This document shows positions 46,051 to 57,446 of a stretch of DNA of 64,000 nucleotides, in pieces. The notes beneath the pieces were generated by a model. The model was not told the origin of the DNA and did not search any database. It saw only the letters and a program-made list of their open reading frames with translations. The DNA lies in NCBI GenBank assembly GCA_035578155.1, contig JAPWDM010000005.1, positions 31,116,108 to 31,180,107 of the forward strand, in the 5' to 3' direction. Numbering within the stretch: the first letter of the stretch is position 1; every line of letters starts with the position of its first letter. Origin of the DNA: Brachynemurus nebulosus. Taxonomy: Eukaryota > Arthropoda > Insecta > Neuroptera > Myrmeleontidae. The position numbers and the translations under genes are program-made.

Positions 46051-47595
46051 TATGTATTGACATCATAGAGATATCCAAATTGAAAGACCTCCAATCATAA
46101 CTATAAACTGTAATTAATTGTATGTCAGTCAGTCAGTTAGAAGAAACCATTGCTTGGAGTAATAATTTTTAATAATTTCCGAAATAATCAATTTTTTATG
46201 CGTACTGTAAAGTCTCTATTTTGCAGTCACCATGACGATATTATGCTATTACATCAAATCCACAACAGTAACTGATAATACGGAACATTATTTATGCGAG
46301 TACAACTTGCACCGGACGACTTGTTTTTTTTTTTTTGTGTTACTGATAATATTTTGTAGATCAGTAACTTTGTTTTATACATTCAACAAGCTCTGTATTA
46401 TATGCAGGTAATACAAAGAGCAATTGTATGTGCAATTATAACGAGTTTATTTTTTGTTTTGTAGAATGTTATCAAAGATATTATTGCTATAGAATAAATG
46501 ATATATTTTAATAAAAAAGTAGATCAATACACTTTGACTGATGTTGTAATTTGTGTCGATTGTAAAGTGGTATAAATTCAAGAGAAGTCATTTACAGTGA
46601 ACTTCTTACGGAATTTTTTTTTTTCATTAAATCAATGAATTATTTTTAACAGATGTAACCAGATGAATCATCTACTTTAATTATATTATATTGGTGGTTT
46701 TTTTTTTACACAAAAAAATTACATTTAAATTTTAACGGTTATTTTATACGTTGAGTATTTAGTAACTGAAAAAAGATATAGATGATTATAAAGTTTGTTT
46801 TCATGGAATTCCATTAGACTCTTTTTCGTCCTAAAAGTGAAGCTACTTGAAATTTATTAAGGGGAGAAATACCTTTAGACAGACGAAAATAAAGACAATT
46901 TCGGGAATTTCTTTAACAAGGAAAAAAGAAAAAAATTGATCTCTTTTTTTGAGGTTTGACATTTTATTTTATTATGACCTTAAAATTGTAGAATGTGGGT
47001 AAAAAAAAGTTTCAAAAAAGTAAAAAACTAACACGTGTGAAGGGGATTTAAAAATAAAAAATACAAATTTTCATGAAGTATCCGTCTATTTTTGTATTAA
47101 AGAAATTCTTTGGTTCGAATATCGATATAAAAGTTTAGTTTACAGGGAAGGTGCGAAGCTACAGAGGTAAGGGGCGATAAAAAATCTCACTTTGGGGTAT
47201 AGTATTTCGTAAACGGGAAAAAAATGGAAAATGGTAAAAGGAATCCCAACGTCATTTAAGAATCCTTTTCAATGGTATTTTACACGATATGGTATATGAA
47301 AAAAAATTTTTTAATTATGAATTTTAATTGAAATTTACACCTGTAGCATGAACATGGAAAATTTCATGTTCATATAGGTTAAAGATGTGGAAATTGTGAT
47401 TCCATAGATTCCAATACGGCACCAATTTTATAAACATACTGTACATGATGAACTCCCGAGAACACTGATTGCAATTAAAAATTTTTTGTTCTAGTATAAA
47501 AATTGATTCGATCTTTTGACACATCGGAAATTGTTGACTCAACTGGAATACAAAATTATGAATTATTACCAAAAAGAAAACAAAAACTGAAATAA
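46051..47595. other. No gene recognised
   Basis: AT-rich. GTCAGTCAGTCAGTTAG at about 46,123 repeats a string at 6311. No repeat family identified. Confidence 0.4.
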
Positions 47596-48010
47596 TAATT
47601 ATATCGGTTTACACCCCAGAGTACAGAGGTACAGCAACTATCTCTTTTCTATAATCACGAGTGCCGAGTGTGTACTTCTGTGCTTATTAGGCTTCTTAGT
47701 TGTCAGTTTGTCAGTAGCAGTCGATGATTGTAGATCAACCACACGATAATGGACTTGATTGTTGTTGGTATTGTTACATCCCCTAGTACATGCGTGTGGT
47801 GTCATAGCTATGTATGCAATACCTGAGCCACGTGACCGCCCCTACTATCTCCGTTACTCACACAAATACACAAAATCGCACTAATACAATGTAAACCCAT
47901 TGTACGTATACAACATATTGTCTATCTCTTACATGTTACACTGGTTCCAGTAGTGTAGGGATAGATATGTTGTCTCTATTACTCTATGGTTTACACTGTA
48001 TTACAAATAC
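47596..48010. other. GC-elevated unique stretch
   Basis: Non-repetitive, richer in G and C (for example GAGCCACGTGACCGCCCC). It includes GTCAGTTTGTCAGTAGCAG and the E-box-like CCACGTGACC. Promoter-like, but no downstream coding exon is recognised on either strand. Confidence 0.25.
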
Positions 48011-48345
48011 AATTTCGAATACAAATAAACAAACAAATAATTAATAACATTCGGTGGAAACCTGATAAATTGACAATTTAAACATTATTATTCATTCACA
48101 TGTGTATACACAGGTGTGTGACAAAAATAGTCGAGGAAATAGTAAAGGATAGCTTGCTAGTATGTTGTTTTGTAATTATGTAATATTGTGAACTAACTGG
48201 CAGGGGTACATATCATTACAATATTAATTTTATTAATTAATTGTAATTTGTTATAATGAGATACATTATTTGTATACAGGCTGATAGGTAAATATGTAGG
48301 TACATGTATTATGGCTAAAAATAATACAATATTGAAGTAACTGAA

Positions 48346-48425
48346 TATATACGAAGGATTGGGACCACATAAAAAGCGCCCAAAAAAATATTCGAAAATT
48401 TCGTAAACAGCTATAAAAAGCATAT
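48346..48425 (-). repeat. Family F repeat, copy 1
   Basis: On the minus strand the segment (TTTATAGCTGTTTACGAAAT, TTTTTATGTGGTCCCAATCC) aligns with 54,697-54,780. The shared peptide-like text in overlapping frames at both loci (FIAVYEIFEY here, FIAIYDIFEY there) follows from DNA similarity and does not show a gene. Confidence 0.5.
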
Positions 48426-48610
48426 AGTTCGCAACAGATTGTAAGAAAGACCTCACAGTGTCACTAGAAATTATTTTCCTAAACCAGAAGACCAAGAATT
48501 AATTTACAATGAGAGCATAAAAAAGACGCACAAAAAAGACCGTACAAAAACAGGTGTGAGTGTACTAATATTTGAATTTTGAATTTCGTAAATCAAGTTA
48601 ATATTTTCTA

Positions 48611-48634
48611 TTTTTTTTTTTTTTTTTTTTTTTT
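48611..48634 (+). repeat. Poly-T tract
   Basis: 24 consecutive T. It could be the reverse-strand poly-A tail of a retrocopy, but no body is recognised next to it. Confidence 0.9.
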
Positions 48635-49376
48635 GTGACATGTTTTCCTACACTTCTTCGAGGTTATCTCCAAAAAAACCGAATTACGTAATGTTAATGA
48701 GTCCAGTAATAATTTATACAATTTTCCGTCTGACTTAAATTTATTTTTTCTACAAAATATTCTTTTAATATTTTATTCATTAAATTACTAGCAAATTTTT
48801 ATATAAATTCATGCTACTGGAATTTACAAATTTTGTCATAGAGATCAAGATCAGAAACCCAATAGTCTTCTTGGCCTTGATTCTGCTCTTGTATTATAAA
48901 TCTTAGCCTTGGTTAGAGATGTTGATTTTAAACCTTTTGTGAAAATCGATTAATCGAAGCTTAAGAAATGGATTATTTTTTCGATTTCTTTCATTTGAAT
49001 CGATTATTAAAAGTAAGAGACCGATAACCGATTATTTCCAAAAATAATTTTATTTTAATTGTAATTCTACAAAGAAACATGGTGTTGAAGGTCTTTAAGA
49101 AATTATTACAGTAAATTATTAATTAATAAGTACTACTGGTAGGGATTTTACAAAAATTAAATAATACTATTAGATAAAACTAAGTCTTGATCGCACTGGT
49201 TTTGTCCAAGATGTTAAAAAATCTAATATCGAAATCAAGACTAATTTTGTTCGTCGCTACTCTAAAACATATTTCATGTATTTCCTTGACTATTTCGTGC
49301 CAGTCCCTTAGTAGCCCAGTCTTGTTTACACAGGCGTAGTACTAATCGTTTGCAGTCGCCCGAAGCTCATAGAAAA
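48635..49376. other. No feature seen
   Basis: AT-rich. CTTGATTCTGCTCTTG and GTCTTGATCG text is unassigned. Confidence 0.4.
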
Positions 49377-49379
49377 TTA

Positions 49380-49837
49380 AGACGCTTCTACACGATGCTA
49401 TACGAACACCTTCCAACATTGGACGTTCGATGGTTCATCGCATCGTGTGGCCGTTGTTCGAACCTACGAGTGTCCAATGTCGAGCGTCAAACATTCGCAT
49501 TTGGCCATGTCCCGCTCGATGTCGGTATTCTTACACCGAATCAAAGGGATGCTTCGAACGTTTGAAGGTCAATGTTGGTTGCGTTGGTTGGTTCGACTCA
49601 GCAGCTGCACGACTCGTTCATGTGAAGAGAGACAACATCAGTGTATAACATTAGAGATCACATCAGACAGATAACAGCGTCGTCCACTGAGTACCAACAC
49701 ATCATCATTCGTATTGGATCAAACATTCGATTCACCATGTAGTAGATACATTCGTCGCACCAACTATCGAACTTAATTGCCTCAAACGTTCGATCGAACG
49801 TTGGAAGGAACGTTCGTAGCATCGTGTAGAACCCGCT
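49380..49837. mobile_element. Harbinger-like MITE, 458 bp, GC-rich
   Basis: Ends read AGACGCTTCTACACGATGCT and, reversed, AGCGGGTTCTACACGATGCT, continuing ACGAAC-rich text. The flanks are TTA on both sides (49,377-49,379; 49,838-49,840). CGAACGTT and close variants (CGTTCGA, GAACGTT, TTCGAAC) recur more than ten times throughout, presumably expanded from the termini. GC content is clearly above the host sequence. Three overlapping open frames here have no known domain and arise from the repetitive GC-rich text. Confidence 0.82.
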
Positions 49838-49840
49838 TTA

Positions 49841-51803
49841 TATTTAAACACATCGAACCAATAGTAGATTAATATAATTTTCTATGCGCTTGTAGCTACC
49901 ACCAACTTCGCATGTGTAAACAAGGCCTTAGTAATAAATTGAAATTTAAAAGTTTTAAATCTCTTACGTCAAACAATTAAAAAATAAAATTATTAGCGAA
50001 AATAACATAATTCGTACCAGGAGCGAAAAAAGTTTTTGAAAAAAAAAAGTTAGGAGCGGAAATAAACAAGAGTGAAAGTTTTTAATAACTGTAACAAGAT
50101 TCCGTGAGAAAAGTCATTTACTATAAATAGAAACTTTTACTTTCCTTAAAGAAAAAAAAAAATTGTCGCATCATTTTCAATGGCAATAGCAGAGCCAGGT
50201 GGAAAGTGAAGACGATTTTTATAAGAGAAAAAACAAAAAAATCAGATCGAAAATTCGTGTTTGGAAAATGTATACGAATTTTAATGAGTACTAAAGTACA
50301 TCTGATACCGCATGACGTTTAATATAAAATAAAAACACGTCATTGAAATAATCAGTTGAAGGTTATATGTATTATAAAAGCTTGCTAATGTTTGGTAATC
50401 ATATGTATGTATATGGTTGACCTTGAACTTCTGCGAATACACACACATAAATTCAATTTCTGGAACATATATCCATTATATATACGATACGAGGTATTTT
50501 TATATTGTCTATGTTCTTTTAGCGTGTTCCAGTTATCACATTTGCTTTGCTCCTTTTCCTTCTCAGCATAATATTCCTTGCTAAAATTGGCTCGTGGAAT
50601 GAATAAATCATATTCGTTTATTTTTAGGGTTCCGAAGAAAAATCTCGGAATATCCTATCTGCCACAACTCCTACATCTTTTGGCCTATGAACACAAAATC
50701 TTGCGTACAAATATGCTAATAGCTGGTGTGGATTTTAATTAATATGCAAAAAAAAAGATTTGCAGATTTGAAAATTTTTGAAGTTACTTTCGCGTGTTGA
50801 AAAATTTGTGTGAAATGTCGCAAAAAAGGTTTCTAAAATGGATTAGTGGTTCCTTTTGTCAGTTTTTATTTTGAAGCTCCGTTTGTGAAATATTGAACTT
50901 CAAAGAGAGGTTTTTTGTAGAGAGGTTGGAAGAAATAAAATTTTTCAAAATTTTCCCCAGAAATACTGTTGGGGAATAAAAAAAATTGGGCGCCTTAAAA
51001 AAAAGATTAACAAGACCATTTCTACTTAATTCTGCCAAGGCCCCTTACCAGTGACTCAGGGCCATCTATTCGTTCCCTTTGCGTAACTTTCCAATTGCAA
51101 ATCAGAAAAATTCAAAAATAATGCTCAATTAAAATTATATAGGTAATTTTTAAAGGTATAGGCAACTAAATTTTCGAAAATTGAAAAAGAAATTTGATGT
51201 AGAAAAACGACTCCCGTAAATGAAATTTTACATCGAGGTACGTTTCGATATTAGAAAGCTTCACCTGAAATTTCAAGATCAAATCATGAAGGGAAATATG
51301 CAGGAAAACATAGAACTTTTATTTTTCGTCATTAACTCCTGAACTCCAGAAATAATTACACGTACCCTATCATGCGGGATATCGCTAGAAAAATCTTTTT
51401 AAATGAAGTTTAAGGGTCCATATATACTTTTTCAATTTTAAGCCTCGTTTCCGAAATACTGAACTTTAAAAGATCATAGTGTTTTATCCCAAAAGCTGTA
51501 AAAAACTCTAGTTACTGAGCAGCCCTGACGTAACGCGTGTCCAATACGTTCTTGGCAAATTTTTTTATCTGTACATTATGTAGTTTTCTTTTGTATGTCG
51601 TTTCTCATCATGATAATGCTGCTATTCATTCTCTTCATTATCAATTAACGTATATTATTTTGCGTAAACGGTTTATTGGTAGTTACATTTTCGGTTGTTA
51701 AAGAACATATTATACCTACATAATAATTTTTGCTATGAATTGATTCATCATTCTTGGGTAACGATCGGTAACAAAAACGAACCTGCGTCGGAATTTTTAT
51801 TTT
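49841..51803. other. No gene; possible old repeats
   Basis: AT-rich to 50,600. 50,620-51,500 has prose-like dispersed-repeat character (GTTTCCGAAATACTGAACTT; ACTCCTGAACTCCAGAAATA), but no second copy is present in the window. Confidence 0.35.
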
Positions 51804-51807
51804 TTAA

Positions 51808-52040
51808 CCCCTATAGCGGCTATCCCGAGCATAGCTCGTCATATGAATTATACAACTTAAATGACTCTTCCGATCTGAACTCATCTCGTATTGGTAATTG
51901 TAAGATGCTGTCATCGGCTATCGTAAAAGCATTACTAAAGCAAAAAATATCGAATGTGTAGGCCATATAATTATGTAATTAAATTAAGTATTTTCTAAGA
52001 TCATTTTATTGAGCTAATTTTACATGAGCCGCTAAAGGGG
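51808..52040. mobile_element. piggyBac-like MITE, 233 bp
   Basis: Ends CCCCTATAGCGGCT and, reversed, CCCCTTTAGCGGCT are flanked by TTAA (51,804-51,807; 52,041-52,044). A CCC-start terminus with a TTAA duplication is the classical piggyBac arrangement. An 88-codon frame (51,695-51,961) crosses the left boundary from outside and is therefore not an element gene. Confidence 0.85.
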
Positions 52041-52044
52041 TTAA

Positions 52045-52743
52045 TAGTAAATAAAATTTACTTTCTGAATAACTCTTGTCATCTAAAAAAAACAAACAAA
52101 ATGTGTAAATAAATATTTTATTAAGTACCCGAATTTTTGTGTCTCCTGTACATTTTCTACCACTGTTTGAAACATAATTTATCCAATAAATAAATATTGA
52201 TTTTATACATACGCAATATCCTGTTTGAAAAGGGTTAATTTACATTTGCAAAATACTGTACCCAAATTTATTTATAATTATGATAAATTATTCGAAACCA
52301 ATTATTGGAAGGGTGAGGTGGTTTTAAATTGACTTATATAATTTATATTAGTGTTTAGTATTACATAGGATTCTATGTTGCGTATATGGATCAAATTTGA
52401 ATCAACAAATATCAGTAGTGATCCGATTGAATTAGAAATTATAGTTCTGGTAAATGACATATATATACATGTATGATACACAAGATGTTTACGTTTTCGA
52501 TCAAATGTTAATTTACTCTGTTTCGTATTCTAGACACGGAAGAAGTTAGAAGCGAGGAGGGGGGGGGCGAAATGGTGTGATGTGTCATTATAATAAACAC
52601 GTCAATGACGTCAATCTTAGTAAAATTTAATTACACTGGGTTTCGCATTGGGCATTCGATTTGGAATTTGGTATAGTTTCACAAAAATAACAGAAGAATT
52701 TCTCGATATTATTTGCTTCGACTTTTGATAAAAACAGTATATT
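52045..52743. other. No feature seen
   Basis: AT-rich. Nine-G run near 52,559. AAGGGTTAATTTAC at 52,230 resembles the neighbouring piggyBac-like terminus but has no partner. Confidence 0.4.
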
Positions 52744-53600
52744 CTATACCAAGGGATTAAAGTGTGCCTTTTAATCCAAAATATGAAGTTTGTTGCCAGG
52801 GGGCTTGGAAGGTTCTAGTGATGAGCAAATGCAAGACCAAGACCAAGACTTGGCAGTCTTGGTCTTGGTCCTGTTCTTGCATTAAGAATCTTGGTCTTGG
52901 TCTTGCAAAATGCAGTCTTGGTATTGGTCTTGGTCTTGGTATTGCTAAAGAATCTTGCACTTTCTTCCATTTTTTATTAGCGAATTTTTTCCTTCTAAAA
53001 TCAGAATTTTCTCTCTTTACCGTATTAATTATACTTTCAAACTATTTAAATAGTTTAGCAAGAGTCTTGTTTTTTCTTGTTTTTTTCTTGCTTTTGTCTT
53101 GGTCTTGCTCACTTCAGTTTTGGTATTGGTCTTGCAGCCATACTTATAGTCTTGGTCTTGGTCTTGCTCTTGGTATACATAGTCTTGGTCTTGCAAAAAA
53201 TGCAAGACCAATACTAATTTTGCTCATCACTAGAAGGGTCTGAGGGTAACAATTCTTACGAGGGATTAAAATAAACATTTTAGTCCCGTGGCGTATATAC
53301 TATTTAAAATTGCAATTCCAAATAATTTAAAATTATAAAAATTAAGGAAAAAGTTACTTAGATATCATTCAAATTGTATGAAATAATATTACATCAAACA
53401 TACTTTGGATTAATCAATCAAATTGAACAATACAACTATTTAGTGTTAAGTTAAATTCTGCTTGCTGATTGGCTTAAAAGCAGGAACAAAAGTGTTTTAA
53501 TCCCTTAATATTACTAAAAGTGACACTTTACTGCCCATTATGAAGAACTTAAATCATATATTTTAGTCTCGGAATTGCAAAAATTTATTCATAAAGAAGT
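52744..53600 (-). mobile_element. Family B repeat, copy 2, interrupted
   Basis: Outside the nested hAT MITE the text matches 9,552-9,960 in reverse: CTTGCTGATTGGCTT, ACTAAAAGTGACACTTTA, CCCGTGGCG. The segment left of the MITE (GCCAGGGGGCTTGGAAGG) also continues the alignment, matching CCTAAGGACATTATAGCCCC at copy 1. The MITE therefore landed inside an existing family B copy. Confidence 0.65.
52816..53232. mobile_element. hAT-like MITE made of a CTTGGT hexamer, 417 bp
   Basis: Ends TAGTGATGAGCAAA and, reversed, TAGTGATGAGCAAA are identical over 14 bases. The 8-bp flanks GAAGGTTC (52,808-52,815) and GAAGGGTC (53,233-53,240) differ once. CTTGGT/CTTGCT hexamers, forward in most of the interior and reversed (ACCAAG) just inside both ends, fill roughly two thirds of the element. 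The rest is AT-rich. A 159-codon frame running through it reads as Thr-Lys and Ser-Trp repeats and is an artefact of the hexamer. Confidence 0.88.
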
Positions 53601-54284
53601 TCCAAGTTAGATGATGAGATAAATGTTTAGACTAATTTCCGTTCTTCATATATTTTCTTCAAGTGTATATACTGACACTGACCGATTAGTTTCGTCCTGC
53701 GCCTTTCAGACGTCATTTATTTCTTCCTTTCCTTTTCCTTTCATTCATTTTCGATCCCTTTCATTGAGTCAACTACTCCCTTGTGATTCTGCATTAGTTA
53801 CTCTGGCATTGCCTATTATTTCAACATGTTTAGTTTTCTTTGTCCTTAAGAATCTATTACTTTTACTACAGTATCTCGACTTTTAGTGTTCCGTACCAAA
53901 ATTGACAAAACTGAGTATTTATGAAATTAAACGGGATTTAGTCCGTCTAAAACTATTCAATGTAAAAATTTGAGATTTAACACAGGAATAGAGGGTAGTA
54001 ATAGTAACCCTATTACAAATGCAAAGTACAAAAAATTAAATTTTGATTCTGAGGAAAATATTTTAAGAGTATCATTATAGGATGTCAAATGAAATTTTAT
54101 TGAAAGTTTTTCGGGGGAAAATACTTAAAAATTGCCATCCCCACCTTTAATATCAAAAGGCTAACTCCAAAAAATTTGAAAAGTCCTGAAACTGAACACT
54201 GAAAATGAAGTGTAAGTAAATTGAGTTAAAATTGCCCCGATTGAAAAATTTTAGTGGTTTTTAAAGAAAAAGTTTTTGAATGTA
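53601..54284. other. No gene recognised
   Basis: AT-rich. A T/C-rich stretch at 53,720-53,770 gives a Ser/Phe-rich frame without domain. Confidence 0.4.
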
Positions 54285-54800
54285 CAGCTTAACCTTTTTT
54301 TATGCGGTTTTTAAAAAAATGGCCATTAAAATGCATAATATGAATTAAAATCAAGGGACAGTAAAAAACTTAAACATCTACTGTAATAACTTTCTTTGAT
54401 AAAAATACTTTTTAACGGTTTTTAAGCATTTAATCAATACATTGCATATAAGAAGATAAGTTATTGCATCATTTAATTTTTTTAGAGATGTATTTTTCAA
54501 TATTTCCATAATATTATAAAAATGAAATAAAATGTTTCTACGTGTAAATTAAGGCTTTATGTTGTTTAGAAAAGCAACTTCTATTGAAATTGTGAGGTTT
54601 TGAGCGTTTTGAGTTATATATTTTCGACTAAACTTTTTTTATACGGTCCCGATCCACCGCATAAAAAAAGTTTTTTTTACAATCTGGACCGAACTAATCT
54701 TTTCATAGCTATTTATGATATTTTTGAATATATATTTTTTTTTGTGCGATTTTCTTTATGCGATCCCTCTCCACCGTATAAAAAAAGGTTCAGCTGTACA
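54285..54800 (+). repeat. Family F repeat with paired hairpins
   Basis: Hairpin 1 is ACTTTTTTTATACGGT facing ACCGCATAAAAAAAGT (54,632-54,671, loop CCCGATCC). Hairpin 2 is TTTATGCGAT facing ACCGTATAAA (54,755-54,782, loop CCCTCTCC). A single arm, CCTTTTTTTATGCGGTTTTT, lies at 54,294. So a hairpin unit recurs at roughly 117-bp spacing. A 107-codon frame crosses it and is not believed to be a gene. Confidence 0.6.
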
Positions 54801-56599
54801 GAACAACTTTTATTCTTACATGTTTTACAAAATTTGAAAAATAAATTCATTCACGGAACACTATCTGCACAAGTACGTCTTGCACTTGACCGATTTTTTT
54901 TCTATAGACCATCTCATTTATGATTATTATTAATTAAAAAATCAAATCACTATAAACAATTGAAGTGATCATCCAAAACAATGTATACTTATATTTAATT
55001 ACTGAGAGTCGGGTTTTAATTGAAAATGGAAATACTATTAAAACGTTAGTAAGATTTAAAAAGATGACAATGAGTTTATTGAACCAACATTAAATTTTAA
55101 CAATCTGATTTAACAATTTCCATAATTGACAATAGAATTAAATGCTGCGGTCACAGATAATGGTGTCTAACAACGGGTAAAATGCACTTTAGTTACATAT
55201 AATTGAAAATAGCAAATTGAAATAAACAGATGTACTAGAGTTAGTTTTATAAAAATCTGGGACAACTCTTCTAGCTCATTTTGAAGTTTATTTTTTTAGT
55301 ATTGTAAAAGCGATTATACCAGACGCAACTATGGTTACCAATGTGGATACAAATAATGTTAATTTATCTCCAAAAAAAAGGTGTTGCAGATTTTTTTGAA
55401 ACTAATTATACGCGATAATATTGTTTTCAAAATGCGTTGAAACTATTTGAGGTTATAGATTAGTGTAATCGTAACATTGAATCAAGATTCGGTTTATTAA
55501 TTTGAAGTTTTTGTGATCTTATTATTTAATGGCGCGTATTTACATCACTTTATGATGTGGGAGGAGGATTAGCAAAGTGGTGTGGTACTAAAATTTAGAT
55601 ATTCATTAAAAATTGTAAAAATTACAGACAACTTTCATGAGAACCTTTCTTTTCCAACCAGGAACCATTCCTAAAGAACCTGTCCATAAAGCTGAGTATG
55701 GGTTTCAGGTAATTTTAAAAATTAACTATAAAATTGTAATCCCAAATTTCCAAAAATTATAAAACCCAATTTTAAAAAAAAAAAAAAATGTTTAAAAATA
55801 GTTACAATTGTTCAAATGGAAAAAGCATACTCCACTTTATGCGCAATATGTTTATGAACAAAATAAAAAAAGAATTAAGTCTCTATCTTTTCTAGAACTT
55901 GAGATATGATTTTCCTTGTCGGGAAAAACACAAGTTTCGCGAAACGGTAAAAAACAAAAATAATAACAAAAGAAGTGGTTTACTCACTGTTTATTAAAAC
56001 GTCTACAAAGGCATACAAATAAAAGAACATTATCCTAGTGCATACTATAACTCGTGTACACACCAAAACTAAATATTACTGACCAAATCGCAAGGGGGCG
56101 GGGGCGAGCGTTATCTGCAAAGGAGCCGCAACATGGCTGTGCAGCGGCTCACAAATAAATATTTTTCTACTTAAAAAAATTTTTTTTGGCCATGTTTTAT
56201 ATACCACCGCGTTTGTAAAGAACCACAGAACGAAATAAAAACAAAAAACGAGATTCGAAAAAAATTAGTTTATTAGCCGTTTCTGATGTGAACTCCCCCT
56301 TAAAAGAGACATCCACTTTGAAAAATGATTAAAAAAATCTAAATGGAAAATCTCAAAAGACTTAAGATAATATTTAATTAAGTAATCTTCTTATGGCATG
56401 TTATCAAAAGGGCAATGTAATTTTCATATATCCGACTTTTCTTTTCCCCAGCCGGGCACCGTTGTAATTCACTGATTTCCCTTGACGTTACGAGGACAAA
56501 AAAACTACAGTTGCATTAATGCTGCAGTCTACTTAAAAAGATACAATTTCTATAAGAAGAAATAAATGAAAATATACAGCATGTTTTTAGGATATATGT
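54801..56599. other. No gene; one short hairpin
   Basis: GAGCCGC faces GCGGCTC at 56,123-56,150 in a GC-rich patch that begins GGGGGCGGGGGCGAGCG, possibly one end of a lost MITE. The rest is AT-rich. Confidence 0.4.
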
Positions 56600-56730
56600 G
56601 TTGTTCAACTGAACTTAAAAGTTGCTACTAACGTAAGAGAGAGTACCACATTATTTCATTCAAATCTGATTAAATTTGAACATGCAGCGGTTCGATTCAT
56701 TGTATATAAATCGTAAAACTGTCTTTTTAT
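56600..56730 (-). mobile_element. Dispersed family A, copy 5
   Basis: On the minus strand GGTACTCTCTCTTACGTTAG and AAATTTAATCAGATTTGAAT match copies 1 and 3. The outer part (CAGCGGTTCGATTCATTGTA on plus) also matches a minus-strand fragment at 17,232-17,270. Confidence 0.6.
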
Positions 56731-57275
56731 GATAAATCGTAAAAAAATGTATTATCCGCCATATTTATTTTGCATTTGAAAGTAATGTAACGCTTTTTAA
56801 TATAGCAACCCAACAGATAAGAAAATAAGATGGTAGTACTACATCTTCATGTCCTATATTCATAATTTGGTTCCGTTAAACTTCCGTCGCCACTTCCTGT
56901 TTGCGATTAATTTGGGAAAAATTTGCGAAATTATTAATTAATATATTCAACAAACATACCTAACTGTGTATTCTAACGTTTTCAAGAAAATCGCGTTATT
57001 CCATTGTAAATAGTATATTCATTTTAATTATTAAGTACAAACAGAAAAAAAACAGTTACATTTAAAATTCATAGTTCAATTTCCCATCGACTATTTAAAT
57101 ACACAAAATGGTATCGAGTCTGAAACACGGGACTTTTTTTGCATTAACATTGTAACTAATAGTGCATTGTAAATATGAAGAATTCTGACGCCTTATATCT
57201 TCCGGTTATTATAAAAAAATTTCACTCACTTATTGATTCAACGCCAAGTGCATAAATAATATGCAATTTTCTAGA
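56731..57275. other. No feature seen
   Basis: AT-rich. No gene or repeat recognised. Confidence 0.45.
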
Positions 57276-57284
57276 CCATGTGTA

Positions 57285-57437
57285 CATGGGCGTAGCCAGA
57301 AGGAGTACGGGTGGGCACCAACCATCTCAGAGAGCTTCAGAACACACGTCAAAAAGTAATTTTTGTTCATTTTTGTCGTAGAAAATTCATCTCTTTTCGC
57401 AGGCCCACAAACCCACTAAATAAATTGTTGGTTACAT
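57285..57437. mobile_element. hAT-like MITE, 153 bp
   Basis: The left end CATGGGCGTAGCCAG and the reversed right end ATGTAACCAAC are degraded inverted repeats of the CAGGGGCGTAGCCA type. The flanks are the perfect direct repeat CCATGTGTA (57,276-57,284; 57,438-57,446), from which the 8-bp duplication can be drawn. The right end appears to have lost a few terminal bases. Confidence 0.68.
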
Positions 57438-57446
57438 CCATGTGTA

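Noticed and set aside
49350..49674. Three plus-strand frames as a gene
   Set aside because: All are within or over the GC-rich MITE, where CG-rich repeats leave stop codons rare by composition.
51695..51961. 88-codon frame at a piggyBac-like MITE
   Set aside because: It starts outside the element and crosses its left end, so it is not an element gene. No transposase motif is present.
52764..53243. Longest reading frame in the window (159 codons)
   Set aside because: It lies almost exactly over a hAT MITE and translates a CTTGGT hexamer into Thr-Lys and Ser-Trp repeats; the opposite strand is open too for the same reason.
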